NCBI RefSeq assembly: GCF_963665995.1
Contig: NZ_OY762512.1
Coordinates: forward strand, 4,836,001 to 4,900,000
Origin: Pleurocapsa sp. FMAR1
GTDB taxonomy: Bacteria; Cyanobacteriota; Cyanobacteriia; Cyanobacteriales; Xenococcaceae
DNA: 64,000 bases
Direction: 5' to 3'
The translations under genes and the position numbers were made by a program. The first letter of the stretch is position 1. Each line of letters begins with the position of its first letter. Of this stretch, positions 8,707-18,157 are shown one piece after another. Under the pieces are notes generated by a model, which ran no database searches, was not told where the DNA came from, and saw only the letters and a list, made by a program, of their open reading frames with translations.

Positions 8707-9297
8707 TTAATGAATGAATGAATGATAGACTTGAAATTCACCTCCAAAATATAATACCTTGATATCTATACTACTAATATCTTTACTAATATTGTTTAGT
8801 TCACAAATAGGGTAATTGTTTTTGCCTTTTTTTAAAGAAAATTCACGTGCTAATATCTCTTTTTTATCTAAATCTTCAAAAATCATTTTTGCTCTTACGC
8901 TAGATACTTTAATATAACTAGCAACCGATGAATATTTTTCATGAAGATAGTGTTTGATAATTGGAATCTCTTCAAAATTTTCATTTAATGTAAAATCTAT
9001 AATGGCATATCCAGTAGCTCCTTTTAAACTAGATAAATCCATTTTATTTCCAGTTTCTACAGTAGCTCCAGACTTCTTTTCATAGGATATAATCATGTTT
9101 TTAAAAGATGCGGTATCGGCAATATCTAAAGATTTAACTGGAACAGGAATTTCGTTAACTAATATTTTTTTTAAGCTATCATTTAATTCCATATATTTTC
9201 CCCGATTACTAGTACATGAAGCAGCAATTGCATTGTTGCTTATGCTTAAAATTAGAACTATAGAAACACAAATTGTTTTGATTGTTTTTATTATCAT
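8707..9297 (-). CDS. Secreted protein of unknown function
   Basis: A 196-residue protein. Residues 1-26 form a clear Sec signal peptide (Lys-rich start, hydrophobic core ICVSIVLILSISNNAIA) with likely cleavage after AIA. The mature part is lysine-rich, has two cysteines (one near its N-terminus, one in YPICELNN) that could form a disulfide, and has alternating beta-type sequence. I do not recognise a family. The base composition is more AT-rich than neighbouring housekeeping genes, and it stands alone between smc and a pseudogene, consistent with recent acquisition, but this is only suggestive. Confidence 0.65.
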   Translation of the reverse strand: MIIKTIKTICVSIVLILSISNNAIAASCTSNRGKYMELNDSLKKILVNEIPVPVKSLDIADTASFKNMIISYEKKSGATVETGNKMDLSSLKGATGYAIIDFTLNENFEEIPIIKHYLHEKYSSVASYIKVSSVRAKMIFEDLDKKEILAREFSLKKGKNNYPICELNNISKDISSIDIKVLYFGGEFQVYHSFIH

Positions 9298-9474
9298 TTT
9301 CGTTAAGCAATTCTCTTTTTATTCAATTGTTGCTTATTAAAAGATGAATGTAACGAGTAATATCACTGATAAAAAAACAGGTTATGTGTTCAAATAGTAA
9401 TTTAAATTATTTTGATAACGCAGCTTGTAAAGTATTTTTAAAGGAATAAAAAAGACAAATAAGTAAAACCACCT

Positions 9475-9720
9475 TTACTTATTAACAAAACTGGTATAAC
9501 TTAGTTCATTGATTTTGTTCCACTCAGAAACTCCCTGACGGAATTGATTCCACTGGTCATGTACCTTCTTAAAGCCAGGGCTTTTAGCAGATTGTGATTC
9601 ATATAATATACAAAGGCTGCTTTTTGTGCAGCTTGCAATATTTATGCGGGATATGGAGTAAGTTTGGTGCCACCGTCTACCAGAGTTTTTAAAGCTTCTT
9701 GATTTGACGAACAACTAATA
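9475..9720 (-). pseudogene. Remnant of a TRAP-transporter solute-binding protein (DctP/TakP type)
   Basis: The C-terminal end of a TRAP dicarboxylate/2-oxoacid binding protein, in two frames. One frame reads SSNQEALKTLVDGGTKLTPY followed by a TAA inside what should be continuous sequence, then ILQAAQKAAFVYYM. The protein then continues in another frame with SPGFKKVHDQWNQFRQGVSE and WNKINELSYTSF, which is the typical TRAP C-terminus. It has therefore at least one nonsense change and one frameshift, and the N-terminal three quarters are missing. No dctQ or dctM gene is near. It lies directly beside tRNA-Val, a common place for insertions and deletions. Family identification is from memory of the conserved C-terminal motif. 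Confidence 0.6.
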
Positions 9721-9737
9721 CATTTGCTAACGAGGAG

Positions 9738-9811
9738 TTGGGCTAGGCGGACTCGAACCGCCGACTTCCACAATGTCAATGTGACACTCTAACCAACTGA
9801 GTTATAGCCCA
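9738..9811 (-). tRNA. tRNA-Val (GAC)
   Basis: A 74-nt tRNA read on the minus strand. The acceptor stem TGGGCTA/TAGCCCA is 7 bp perfect, the D stem is ACTC/GAGT, and the anticodon stem is TCACA/TGTGG with loop TTGACAT and anticodon GAC. A 5-nt variable loop follows, then T stem GGCGG/CCGCC with loop TTCGAGT and discriminator A. CCA is not encoded. GAC reads valine GUC and GUU codons. Confidence 0.95.
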
Positions 9812-10083
9812 TTGTTAAATCTTGATTGATTGTATCAAAATAATCTCAAAAAAGCTAGATTTGCCCTCAAAGCGAGAGTTAAGGATTGAAGTACGGCTAA
9901 TTCCCCCTCTTCTGTCAATTTGCGATCGCGATCTCCTAATTTCTTTGCTGATGAACCTGTTAATAAGTATTATCCTGTTAATAAACTCACGTAATTTCTT
10001 GTCGCAGTATTTACTATTTAAAGCTATCAAACCTTTCGAGTTCACATCAAACATCAAATAAATAGCAAGCAATTAGTTAAACC

Positions 10084-10950
10084 ATGTCTATTACAAACTA
10101 CGGGGAACATCGTTTCATCAAAACTAACGGCATTCAATTACACTATGTCAGTAAAGGAGAAGGAAAGCTGATGCTGATGCTTCATGGATTTCCTGAATTC
10201 TGGTATTCGTGGCGACATCAAATTACAGAATTTGCCCAGGAATATCATACCGTTGCTGTTGACTTGCGGGGTTATAACGATAGCGACAAACCAGAGAAAT
10301 TAGAGGCATATAAAATGTCTGAGTTGATAGAAGACGTTAAAGGCATTATCAGCGGTTTGGGCTATGAAGATTGTATCTTAGTTGCCCATGATTGGGGTGG
10401 CGCGATCGCCTGGAATTTTGCCTACGCTTATCCTGAGATGATAGAAAAGCTAATTGTGCTTAATATTCCTCACCCAGCTAAATTCGCCGCTGGCTTGCAA
10501 ACTCCTCAACAGCTACTTAAAAGCTGGTATATTTTTGGGTTTCAAATACCTTGGCTGCCAGAATTTATTCTACAGTTAAATGACTATCAGGCGATCGCTG
10601 ATGCCTTTAGTGAGATGGCGATCGATAAAACAGCCTTTAGTCCAGCAGATCTTCAGGCGTATAAAGACGCTGCTGCTAAACCTGGCGCACTCACTGCCAT
10701 GATCAACTATTATCGCTGTATTTTCCAATCTTTGTTTAAAAGCGATCGCCCTCAATGGCGAGTTTTAGATGTTCCTACTTTAACTATTTGGGGCGAAAAT
10801 GATACTGCATTAGGGAAAGAATTAACCTATGGCACAGAAGCTTATGTCAGAGATTGGCAGATTAAATATATTCCTAACTGTAGTCATTGGGTGCAACAAG
10901 AACAACCAGTGTTAGTTAATAGATATATGCGCGAATTTTTAAATAGTTGA
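10084..10950 (+). CDS. Alpha/beta hydrolase, epoxide-hydrolase/haloalkane-dehalogenase type
   Basis: A 288-residue alpha/beta hydrolase. The oxyanion motif is LHGFPEFWYSWRHQ (about 33-46). The nucleophile elbow HDWGG has Asp103 rather than Ser, which points to the epoxide hydrolase/dehalogenase group with an aspartyl ester intermediate. The distal acid is in IWGENDTALG (about 235-245), and the catalytic His is H268 in CSHWVQQEQP. A cap domain lies between residues about 135 and 215. The substrate cannot be predicted. It is convergent with cysE, with a repeat-rich spacer between them. No signal peptide is present, so it is cytosolic. Confidence 0.9.
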   Translation: MSITNYGEHRFIKTNGIQLHYVSKGEGKLMLMLHGFPEFWYSWRHQITEFAQEYHTVAVDLRGYNDSDKPEKLEAYKMSELIEDVKGIISGLGYEDCILVAHDWGGAIAWNFAYAYPEMIEKLIVLNIPHPAKFAAGLQTPQQLLKSWYIFGFQIPWLPEFILQLNDYQAIADAFSEMAIDKTAFSPADLQAYKDAAAKPGALTAMINYYRCIFQSLFKSDRPQWRVLDVPTLTIWGENDTALGKELTYGTEAYVRDWQIKYIPNCSHWVQQEQPVLVNRYMREFLNS

Positions 10951-11000
10951 AATAAAGCTTGTCTGGAGCAAATAATTGTGTCTAAATATACTTAAATTAA

Positions 11001-11042
11001 CCGCGAGAGAGGCTTTCGGTCAGAAAGCATCTCTAATCGCGG
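11001..11042. repeat. Hairpin repeat shared with 39429-39470
   Basis: A nested inverted repeat. The outer arms CCGCGA/TCGCGG flank GAGAG-GCTTTC-GGTCA-GAAAGC-ATCTCT. The inner 28 nt recur with one change in the hairpin at 39429-39470, so this is a dispersed element rather than only a terminator. Lying between convergent genes, it may still stop transcription on either strand. Confidence 0.75.
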
Positions 11043-11058
11043 TGTTGACCAAACAAAG

Positions 11059-11090
11059 CCCCTAGTCCCCTAGTCCCCTAGTCCCCCAGT
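11059..11090. repeat. Four-copy octamer tandem repeat
   Basis: Three exact copies of CCCCTAGT followed by the variant CCCCCAGT, in the spacer between the convergent hydrolase and cysE genes. Short tandem repeats of this kind are frequent in cyanobacterial spacers and vary in copy number. Confidence 0.85.
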
Positions 11091-11126
11091 CAGCCTTTAC
11101 CATCTCATCATGATGCAACGCCTACA

Positions 11127-11900
11127 TTAGTTATCAAAGCTACTTTCCCCTAAAAATTCTCTAATTTCTTTATCTCGCAATAAACAACTATTATTGACTT
11201 TAGAACAGTTTTCCAGTTCGTTAGATTCAGACAATACTGCTGCAACCAAAGATTTACTCTCAGATTCAGACTTTCTTAGCTGCTTTACCTGTTGTTCTAA
11301 AGATTCAATGCGATCGACTAAAGTGCGTATAACTGCTGCTTCAGAATCGGGTAAATTTCCATGCTCTAAGGGATCTACTTTAACTCCAGAGCGATAGACT
11401 ATTCGTCCTGGAATACCAACTACGGTGCAGTTAGAGGGAACGTCTTTTAGGACTACCGAACCCGCGCCGATACGGACGTTATTGCCAACTTGAATGTTAC
11501 CTAATACTTTTGCGCCACCACCAACTACGACATTTTCTCCCAAAGTGGGGTGACGTTTGCCTAATTCTTTACCTGTTCCTCCTAAAGTGACCCCTTGATA
11601 AATCAAAGAGTAATCACCAACAATCGCTGTTTCCCCAATTACAACTCCCATGCCGTGGTCAATAAAAACTCCTTTACCGATTTGCGCTCCTGGGTGAATT
11701 TCTATCCCCGTTAAAAAACGAGCAAGATGAGAAATAAACCGAGGCAAGAAAGGAATACCAATTTTACACAACCAATGAGCAAAGCGATGAAAAAAAAGAG
11801 CTTGTAAACCTGGATAACATACTAAAACCTCAAACCAATTGCGGGCTGCGGGGTCGCGTTCAAATATGATGCGAAAGTCAGCAACTAGTGAGGAAAGCAT
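11127..11900 (-). CDS. cysE: Serine O-acetyltransferase
   Basis: A 257-residue left-handed beta-helix acetyltransferase that makes O-acetylserine from serine and acetyl-CoA, the first step of cysteine synthesis. The N-terminal helical part includes [17 protein letters not shown] and the HRFAHWL block. Hexapeptide repeats start at [19 protein letters not shown], with catalytic D81 and H82, and continue through [15 protein letters not shown] and [20 protein letters not shown]. The C-terminal 50 residues are a Ser/Glu-rich tail longer than in compact enzymes. No cysK is adjacent. The ATG at 11900 gives the expected [20 protein letters not shown] beginning. Confidence 0.95.
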   Translation of the reverse strand: MLSSLVADFRIIFERDPAARNWFEVLVCYPGLQALFFHRFAHWLCKIGIPFLPRFISHLARFLTGIEIHPGAQIGKGVFIDHGMGVVIGETAIVGDYSLIYQGVTLGGTGKELGKRHPTLGENVVVGGGAKVLGNIQVGNNVRIGAGSVVLKDVPSNCTVVGIPGRIVYRSGVKVDPLEHGNLPDSEAAVIRTLVDRIESLEQQVKQLRKSESESKSLVAAVLSESNELENCSKVNNSCLLRDKEIREFLGESSFDN

Positions 11901-12045
11901 CAGGTATTGTCCTTTATTGACTAAGTGTTTGCTAGTAACGAAACTATTTTATCGTTTTCGAGTTAATTCTGAACTCTATAATTTGGAGTAATCTTACGCC
12001 GATATATCACTAATCTAAAGTATTTCGATCATCCTTATCCCTTTA

Positions 12046-14379
12046 TTAGAGGGTTTTCAACACTTCCGTATTTTGGATTAGCCAGTTTTCTCCTTGAAAT
12101 ATTAGCTGATAACGCACCAGCAAATTATCGTCATAGGATTGAGCGTTATCTAATTTTCCAGCTTGATAATGTTTAGCAATCTCTTTAACCTCTGCATCTA
12201 CCGTTGCTTTCTGGGGATTGTTGGGATCTATTTTTGCCGAGCGCACGGTAATATTATGTTCATATTCTCGATAGGAATTGCTCTTTTGGTAATAGAGGGC
12301 GCGCTTTCGCCAGGTAGCTAGTAAAGGCTCTGCCAAAATATTATTTAGCTGGTCAATTTTATGCTCTTTACCAAAGGCTGCTGACTTACTAGTTAGCCAG
12401 GTTTGAATCACCTGCTGGGATTGCTCGGTAAAGCTTACCAGAGGTTTGACCGCAACTTTAGGCTTAACGTCAGGTAACTCAACCATAGGCTGAGAAATTG
12501 CGGTCGCCAAAGATGCCTGATTGGCATTCTTAGCAGGATTCAAGAACAGCTTCATAGCCACAAATGCTAATGTTCCCGTTCCCAAAATAAGACCCAAGAT
12601 AAATAACCGGCCCTTCCTAACGGTAGCTGAACTTAACTTTTTCTTACGAGCAATTCGCTTTTGCCTGGCTTTGCCCTGAGCTTTTTGGATTACCTCTGGG
12701 GGAACTGCCCTTTGTTGATGCTGTAGAGGTAAAGAGGGTGATTTTGCTGTTGCTGGGGGAGAATAATTAACCTGAGTAGAATTTTGGGGAACTGTTTGAC
12801 GAAACCTTGGTTTACTATTAGTCTTAGAAGCAGCATGATTGTTTTGCGGGGCTGAAGTAGTTGAAGTACCTACTGTTACGGTAATTAACTCTCTTTCAGG
12901 CTGAGAAACCTTGTTAGATGCTGTGGTTGATGTCTTTTCAAACGCCAATAGATTACGCCAGCGAGAGAAAAAACCTACATTATTGACCGACTTATTCTTT
13001 TGATTATTAGCGGTATCTTGTTGATGAGAATTAAAAGAAGCATTGGGCATCTTCGATAACAATGCCGGGGGAGCAAGCTCTTCGAGATATGCCTGAACTT
13101 CTTGATCGGCAAAATATTCTCTGATGGTTAAGCTTATGTTCGCTAAATCAGAAAACTGGGCTATTACATCTTCTTGTAACCACTGTTCGCTATAAAAACA
13201 GATTCCAGGCAATAGATCTGTAGTGTCTAAAGAGTGTCTCTGAACTTGTTCTAGCTTTGTTTTGTCTGGACTGTTTTGGAGCTTATAAATCGCTTTTTCC
13301 GTATGTCCCAGAAGCAAAGCAGATACCGTTTGCTCCCAAGCAACATCTTGCTTTTCGCTGAGATAATCGAGCTTTCTTTGGGCGCGTAAGACTAATTCGG
13401 GCTGCTTGAAGCAAAATCCTCTGGCTAAAAGAGCATAAACGGCTAAATAACTGGCGATCGCCGAATCATTTTGAGCCTCGCGATCGAATAGCTGCTGTTG
13501 TTCAGTGGAAGTTAAGTAGGTTCTTAGCTGCTGTATAAAGCACAAAAACTGATCGAAGTTCAAGCCAGAACGATCTTGTCCTTTGCCCTCTATTCCCTGA
13601 CGTTGCAGCAGCATTTCTCTGAGCAATTCAAATCCTTTTGCTCTTTCGGGTGAATTTGCTTGATTTTGCGAAATTAATTCGAGAACCCGATAAGGACGAA
13701 GCTTATATAAATCTAGCTCTAATTCTGCTTTAATCTGAGGAAATAAGTTTTCGCGATTAAGTAAATCGACTCCCATTTGACCAGAAACGGCAGCATTTTC
13801 ATATTCTCGCCGATGCCACTGTTCTCGCCCCAGCTCTAAGTAAGCTAGAGTCAAGGAAAGAATAATGTTTTCTTGAGCATCGGTTCTTACTTTTACTTCT
13901 TGCTCAGATGATAGTTTGTCAAAATCTTGACTGTTGAAATAATCTACACCTAGTCGTAGAGCTAATTCATATTCCCCTAATTCGTGCAAAATTAGCAGTG
14001 CGCCAATCAGTTGTGAAGGAGCAACTTCTATGGTGGGATTTATCACACGAACATCTAGCGGAAGATCTTCTTGAATCAAAGATTCTGTAGCTGATTCTCT
14101 TGACTCCTCGTTTTCTTCTGATACTATTGCCTCAGGAATGGAAAACTCAACTGGCTGCATATTGACCAAGAATTGAGCATCATAATTAGCCCTTTGCTTA
14201 GGATCGGCTAAAACTTGATAGGCGTGCTTGATCAATTCTTGACGAGACTGAATTGCCTGATCGTTATATTCTCGGCGGGGCTGCTGCCTTATGCGATCGC
14301 TATATGCTTGCTCAAGCTGGCTTGAGGTAGCTTTAACAGGAACGCTTAAGATTTGATAATAGTCTAAAGGTATACGCAC
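12046..14379 (-). CDS. zipN: Cell division protein ZipN/Ftn2 (ARC6-like, DnaJ plus IMS domains)
   Basis: A 777-residue protein with the ARC6/Ftn2 architecture. A DnaJ-like domain sits at residues 5-70 (DYYQILSVPVKATSSQLEQA to YQVLADPKQRANYD), without the HPD catalytic loop. A long helical repeat region spans 100-440 and a low-complexity linker 460-590. One membrane helix follows a basic patch at about 592-615 (LFILGLILGTGTLAFVAMKL). The C-terminal IMS/ARC6-like domain is at 650-777 (QVIQTWLTSKSAAFGKEHKI to YQLIFQGENWLIQNTEVLK). Homologues tether FtsZ to the inner membrane and recruit division proteins. It lies about 1.6 kb from minCDE, placing division functions close together. The start at 14379 gives the usual short lead before DYYQIL. 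Confidence 0.92.
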   Translation of the reverse strand: MRIPLDYYQILSVPVKATSSQLEQAYSDRIRQQPRREYNDQAIQSRQELIKHAYQVLADPKQRANYDAQFLVNMQPVEFSIPEAIVSEENEESRESATESLIQEDLPLDVRVINPTIEVAPSQLIGALLILHELGEYELALRLGVDYFNSQDFDKLSSEQEVKVRTDAQENIILSLTLAYLELGREQWHRREYENAAVSGQMGVDLLNRENLFPQIKAELELDLYKLRPYRVLELISQNQANSPERAKGFELLREMLLQRQGIEGKGQDRSGLNFDQFLCFIQQLRTYLTSTEQQQLFDREAQNDSAIASYLAVYALLARGFCFKQPELVLRAQRKLDYLSEKQDVAWEQTVSALLLGHTEKAIYKLQNSPDKTKLEQVQRHSLDTTDLLPGICFYSEQWLQEDVIAQFSDLANISLTIREYFADQEVQAYLEELAPPALLSKMPNASFNSHQQDTANNQKNKSVNNVGFFSRWRNLLAFEKTSTTASNKVSQPERELITVTVGTSTTSAPQNNHAASKTNSKPRFRQTVPQNSTQVNYSPPATAKSPSLPLQHQQRAVPPEVIQKAQGKARQKRIARKKKLSSATVRKGRLFILGLILGTGTLAFVAMKLFLNPAKNANQASLATAISQPMVELPDVKPKVAVKPLVSFTEQSQQVIQTWLTSKSAAFGKEHKIDQLNNILAEPLLATWRKRALYYQKSNSYREYEHNITVRSAKIDPNNPQKATVDAEVKEIAKHYQAGKLDNAQSYDDNLLVRYQLIFQGENWLIQNTEVLKTL

Positions 14380-14613
14380 GATAATAATTTCCTCTGAACG
14401 GCTTTAACGTCCTGGTAAGTGACTTGATAAGTGAAAAAATATAGATGAACTATGGCTAAGATCAATACCTTGAGTAGTGGCAACGGTCTAACTAACCTCA
14501 AGACTGATACTTCACTTTTTGCCATGAATTCTAACGTAGTTTTGATAAACTGCATAAGAAATTTAGAATTTAGTTAAAGAAAATATAAACAACTGCAAAT
14601 TTTATTAGCAACT

Positions 14614-15952
14614 ATGAATCCAGCACAGCCGAAGATTATTGTTCTCGATGACGATCCTACTGGTTCACAGACAGTACATAGCTGTTTGTTACTCATGGAT
14701 TGGGATGTAGCTACCCTAAAACTTGGTTTGCACGATGATGTACCAATTGTATTTATTTTAAGCAATACTAGGGCGATGAGTCCTGAACAGGCAGCAGCAA
14801 CCACGCAACAAATTTGTCGAAATCTTAAAATTGCGATCGCTCAAGCAGAAATTAAAGACTTTTTAGTAGTCAGCCGTAGTGATTCCACTCTTCGAGGACA
14901 TTACCCCGTAGAAACTGACATTATTGCTCAAGAATTAGGGGGGTTTGATGCTCATTTTCTGACTCCTGCTTTTTTTGAAGGAGGCAGAATCACCACAGAT
15001 AGCACTCACTATCTTTTAATCGATGGGGTAAAAACTCCTGTAGCGGAGACAGAATTTGCTCGTGACTCTGTGTTTGGCTATAGTCATAGCTATTTACCCG
15101 ACTATGTTGCCCAAAAAACTGCGGGCAAAATTCCTGCTACAGAAGTAGTTAATTTTTCTTTAGAAGATATTCGCAAGGATCAAATTGAGCGACGCTTATT
15201 AGAACTTAATAATAATCAATGTGTTGTTGTTGATGGCGAAACTCAAGCAGATTTTGATCTATTTGCCAAAGCAATTTTAAAAGCCACTGCTAAGAGGAAA
15301 ACGCTTTCTGTTTCGCTCTGCTGCCAGCTTGTTGACCTCTCTAGCTCAGTTAGGAGAACAGCCAACCGCTGCTGAAAACATGGGTGATTATAAGCCTACA
15401 GATAAACCTGGGGTAGTTTTGGTTGGCTCTCATGTGCAGAAAACCACTCAACAGCTACATCGGCTACTGAAAGAAGATGGTGTAGTCGGCATTGAAGTTG
15501 ATGTAGTGCGTTTGCGCGATCGCCCCCAAGAAAAAAACATCATTTTGCAACAGACTTTAGATGAAGTTAAACAAGCATTTACTCAGGGTAAAACCCCCGT
15601 AGTTTATACCAGCCGACAAGAGTTAAGTTTTGCAAATACTCAACAGCGACTTCGCTTTGGTACCGAAGTTTCGGCACTGCTAATGGAGATCGTCCAGGGT
15701 TTGCCCCAGGAAATTAGTTTTTTGATTAGTAAAGGCGGAATTACCTCTAACGATGTTCTTAGTGTCGGTCTAAATTTAACCGCTGCCAGACTTTTAGGAC
15801 AAATTTTACCAGGATGTTCCGTAATTAGGACTGAGGCAGATCATCCCCAGTTTCCTAATTTACCAGTAGTTTTATTCCCTGGAAACGTTGGCAATCAAGA
15901 TAGTTTGGCTGCTGCGGTGGCATCGCTTAAGAATTTTCTAATTTTCTCTTAA
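14614..15952 (+). pseudogene. Frameshifted four-carbon acid sugar kinase family gene (DUF1537)
   Basis: Two overlapping frames together make one complete DUF1537-type kinase. The N-terminal half has IIVLDDDPTGSQTVHSC, FILSNTRAMS and SRSDSTLRGHYPVE, typical of the N-domain. The C-terminal half has GVVLVGSHVQKTT, VVYTSRQELSF, LISKGGITSNDV and the nucleotide-binding end ADHPQFPNLPVVLFPGNVG. Translating across the junction, the frame changes at about 15292-15296. There GCTAAGAGGAAAACGC carries one base more than is needed to read ATAKGKRFLF into SAASLLTSLAQLG. The rest is intact, so the lesion is either recent or a sequencing error. Related proteins phosphorylate four-carbon acid sugars; the substrate here is unknown. 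Confidence 0.8.
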
Positions 15953-16035
15953 GAGCAACTTACGTTAGTATGTGAAGCGTGAAAACTACCTAAAAAGTAG
16001 ATATACGTAGATATACGGATGATCAGGATGGTTGC

Positions 16036-16875
16036 ATGACTGTTGAGCGTACTATCTCCCTAGACAAAGTTGACGATCAGCTTGATTCGTCTCCCTTAGT
16101 TAATCGCTATTCCCAGATCTGCCTGAAAAATGATGGCGAGCGACTTTCGCTAGTATTACCGACTCAGGCAGAGATTAATTCTGATTTACCTTGGTCAGAA
16201 ACTTGGCAAGAATTGAAACATCTGTTACAAACCAAAGAGCAGTCTTGGCAAGTAGGAACAAAAGTATGTTTGGTTGCCAAAGATCGCTTACTCGATTCTC
16301 GGCAACTGCAAACTATTGCCGAAACTCTAGATGAGGTTCAGCTATCTCTGACAACCATTAGCACTAATCGTCGGCAAACGGCGGTAGCAGCAGCTACTAG
16401 TGGCTATTCTGTTGAGCAGAAAACTATTGCTGAATCTTTAGCAGATAATCTGACTAACCCGACTCAGGAATCTTCTCTTCCTTTGGCAGAGCCATTATAC
16501 TTACAAAATACGGTACGCTCTGGGGTGGAAATACGCCACCCAGGAACAATCGTGATTTGTGGAGATTTAAACCCAGGCGGAAAAGCGATCGCCGCTGGGG
16601 ATATTTTAGTCTGGGGACGTTTAAAGGGTATTGCCCATGCGGGAGCGCAGGGAAACCATCAGTGTCGCATTGCTGCACTACAGATGGAATTTACGCAACT
16701 GCGTATTGCCAATGCCGTGGCAAGAGCGCCCAAGATAAGACCAAGAAGTTTATCGCCAGAGTTGGCTTTTATGACTACAGAGGGAATTCGTTTGGCTCAA
16801 AACTCAGAGTTTGCCAAAAACTATGTTTTCTCCCCGTCAAAAAAGGCATGGGTTGATAAGCATCAAGCAAAATAA
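16036..16875 (+). CDS. minC: Septum site-determining protein MinC
   Basis: A 279-residue FtsZ-polymerisation inhibitor, first gene of a minC-minD-minE cluster. The C-terminal beta-helix domain is clear: NTVRSGVEIRHPGTIVICGD, then LNPGGKAIAAGDILVWGRL, KGIAHAGAQGNHQCRIAALQ and the hydrophobic end QLRIANAVARAP. The N-domain (about 30-130) is less conserved, as is usual. MinC is carried to the membrane by MinD and blocks Z-ring assembly away from midcell. minD begins 30 nt after its stop, so they are probably co-transcribed. Confidence 0.95.
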   Translation: MTVERTISLDKVDDQLDSSPLVNRYSQICLKNDGERLSLVLPTQAEINSDLPWSETWQELKHLLQTKEQSWQVGTKVCLVAKDRLLDSRQLQTIAETLDEVQLSLTTISTNRRQTAVAAATSGYSVEQKTIAESLADNLTNPTQESSLPLAEPLYLQNTVRSGVEIRHPGTIVICGDLNPGGKAIAAGDILVWGRLKGIAHAGAQGNHQCRIAALQMEFTQLRIANAVARAPKIRPRSLSPELAFMTTEGIRLAQNSEFAKNYVFSPSKKAWVDKHQAK

Positions 16876-16905
16876 TTACAGCTACATAAATCGTAAGTAA
16901 ACAAT

Positions 16906-17703
16906 ATGAGTCGAATAATTGTTGTTACTTCTGGCAAAGGAGGAGTGGGTAAAACCACTACCACATCAAATTTGGGAGCCGCAATAGCCAAACAAAATCG
17001 TTCTGTAGCTCTCATTGATGCTGACTTTGGATTGAGAAACTTAGACCTACTATTAGGATTAGAAGAACGAGTAGTTTACACGGCGATCGATGTGCTGGCT
17101 GGCGAATGTCGTCTGGCACAGGCATTAGTCAAAGATAAACGTCTCAAAGGTTTAGTGCTGCTTCCTGCTGCGCAAAATCGCAATAAGGAATCGGTAAAAC
17201 CAGAACAGATGCAAAAAATAGCTACCGCCTTAGCCAAAGGCTATGATTATATCTTGATTGATTGCCCTGCGGGTATTGAATTAGGTTTTAGGAATGCTAT
17301 TGCCGCAGCCCAAGAAGCTTTAATTGTCACAACTCCCGAAGTTGCTGCGGTACGAGATGCCGATCGCGTGATTGGACTCTTAGAAGCAGAAGGAGTAAAT
17401 AAAATTAACCTAATCGTCAATCGAGTTAAGCCTCGTATGGTTGAGGAAAACAAAATGATGAGCGTTGAAGACGTTTTGGAATTGTTAGGAGTACCATTGA
17501 TTGGTGTTGTTCCTGATGATGAAAAAGTGATTGAAGCTACCAACCGAGGGGAACCTCTCGTATTAGCAGACTATGAATCTGTCCCAGGGACAGCATATAC
17601 TAATATTGCTCGACGTTTAGAAGGAGAAGAAGTACCATTCCTTGATTTAATGGCAAATCAAGGCAATCTCTTGTCTCGTCTACGCCGAATGTTTGGTGGC
17701 TAA
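16906..17703 (+). CDS. minD: Septum site-determining ATPase MinD
   Basis: A 265-residue ParA/MinD-family ATPase. The deviant Walker A is SGKGGVGKTTTTSNLG at residues 9-24, with the signature lysine. IDADFGLRNLDLLLGL and DYILIDCPAGIE mark the switch regions, and VNRVKPRMV follows. The C-terminus LLSRLRRMFGG is the amphipathic membrane-targeting helix. ATP-bound dimers sit on the membrane and recruit MinC, and MinE stimulates hydrolysis. It lies between minC and minE with short gaps, as in other cyanobacteria. Confidence 0.97.
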   Translation: MSRIIVVTSGKGGVGKTTTTSNLGAAIAKQNRSVALIDADFGLRNLDLLLGLEERVVYTAIDVLAGECRLAQALVKDKRLKGLVLLPAAQNRNKESVKPEQMQKIATALAKGYDYILIDCPAGIELGFRNAIAAAQEALIVTTPEVAAVRDADRVIGLLEAEGVNKINLIVNRVKPRMVEENKMMSVEDVLELLGVPLIGVVPDDEKVIEATNRGEPLVLADYESVPGTAYTNIARRLEGEEVPFLDLMANQGNLLSRLRRMFGG

Positions 17704-17755
17704 TCAGCACAATAAAGTTTACGGACAACACCATTAATTGTGTTCGTTTTTGACC

Positions 17756-18157
17756 ATGCAAACAATCTTAAACATGATTCACGGATTTGTGGAAATGCTT
17801 TTTCCCTGGAATAAGAACGCTAATAGTCGATCTCACGCTAAGAGCCGTTTAAAGCTAATTATTGCCCATGACCGCGCTAGTATCAATCCAGAGATGCTGA
17901 CGGCAATGCGGGAAGAAATTTTAGACGTAGTTGCTCGCTATGTTGAAGTCGATCGTGAGGAAATGGAATTTTCTCTTTCTAACGATCAACGAATGACTTC
18001 TTTGACCGCTAATTTACCTATTCGCCAAGTTAAAAGAATGGGTGAATTGCGAGAACAAATAAACAAGATAAACAAAAATAGTTCCCTTGATGTTCAAACC
18101 CTAGAAGTAGTGGAAGTCAACCAAGGAAATGAAAACACTGATGCTAAACCACAGTGA
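17756..18157 (+). CDS. minE: Cell division topological specificity factor MinE
   Basis: About 133 residues from the ATG at 17756. A TTG at 17738 would add MCSFLT, and an ATG at 17774 would give the more typical [12 protein letters not shown] beginning, so the start is uncertain by up to 12 codons. The N-terminal amphipathic helix is followed by the MinD-interaction segment [19 protein letters not shown] and the topological domain [20 protein letters not shown], ending at [11 protein letters not shown]. The C-terminal 30 residues are extra and polar. MinE stimulates MinD ATPase and drives its cycling on and off the membrane. It ends the minCDE cluster. Confidence 0.93.
   Translation: MQTILNMIHGFVEMLFPWNKNANSRSHAKSRLKLIIAHDRASINPEMLTAMREEILDVVARYVEVDREEMEFSLSNDQRMTSLTANLPIRQVKRMGELREQINKINKNSSLDVQTLEVVEVNQGNENTDAKPQ

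Noticed and set aside
9815-10072. Overlapping plus- and minus-strand frames between tRNA-Val and the hydrolase gene
   Set aside because: They are mirror frames over the same AT-rich bases, with no recognisable motif or ribosome site.
11059-11090. CRISPR-like array
   Set aside because: The octamers are directly adjacent with no spacers, so this is a simple tandem repeat.
14364-14555. 63-residue minus-strand frame overlapping the start of zipN
   Set aside because: It overlaps the conserved DnaJ start of zipN and has no similarity that I recognise. It is probably leader sequence.
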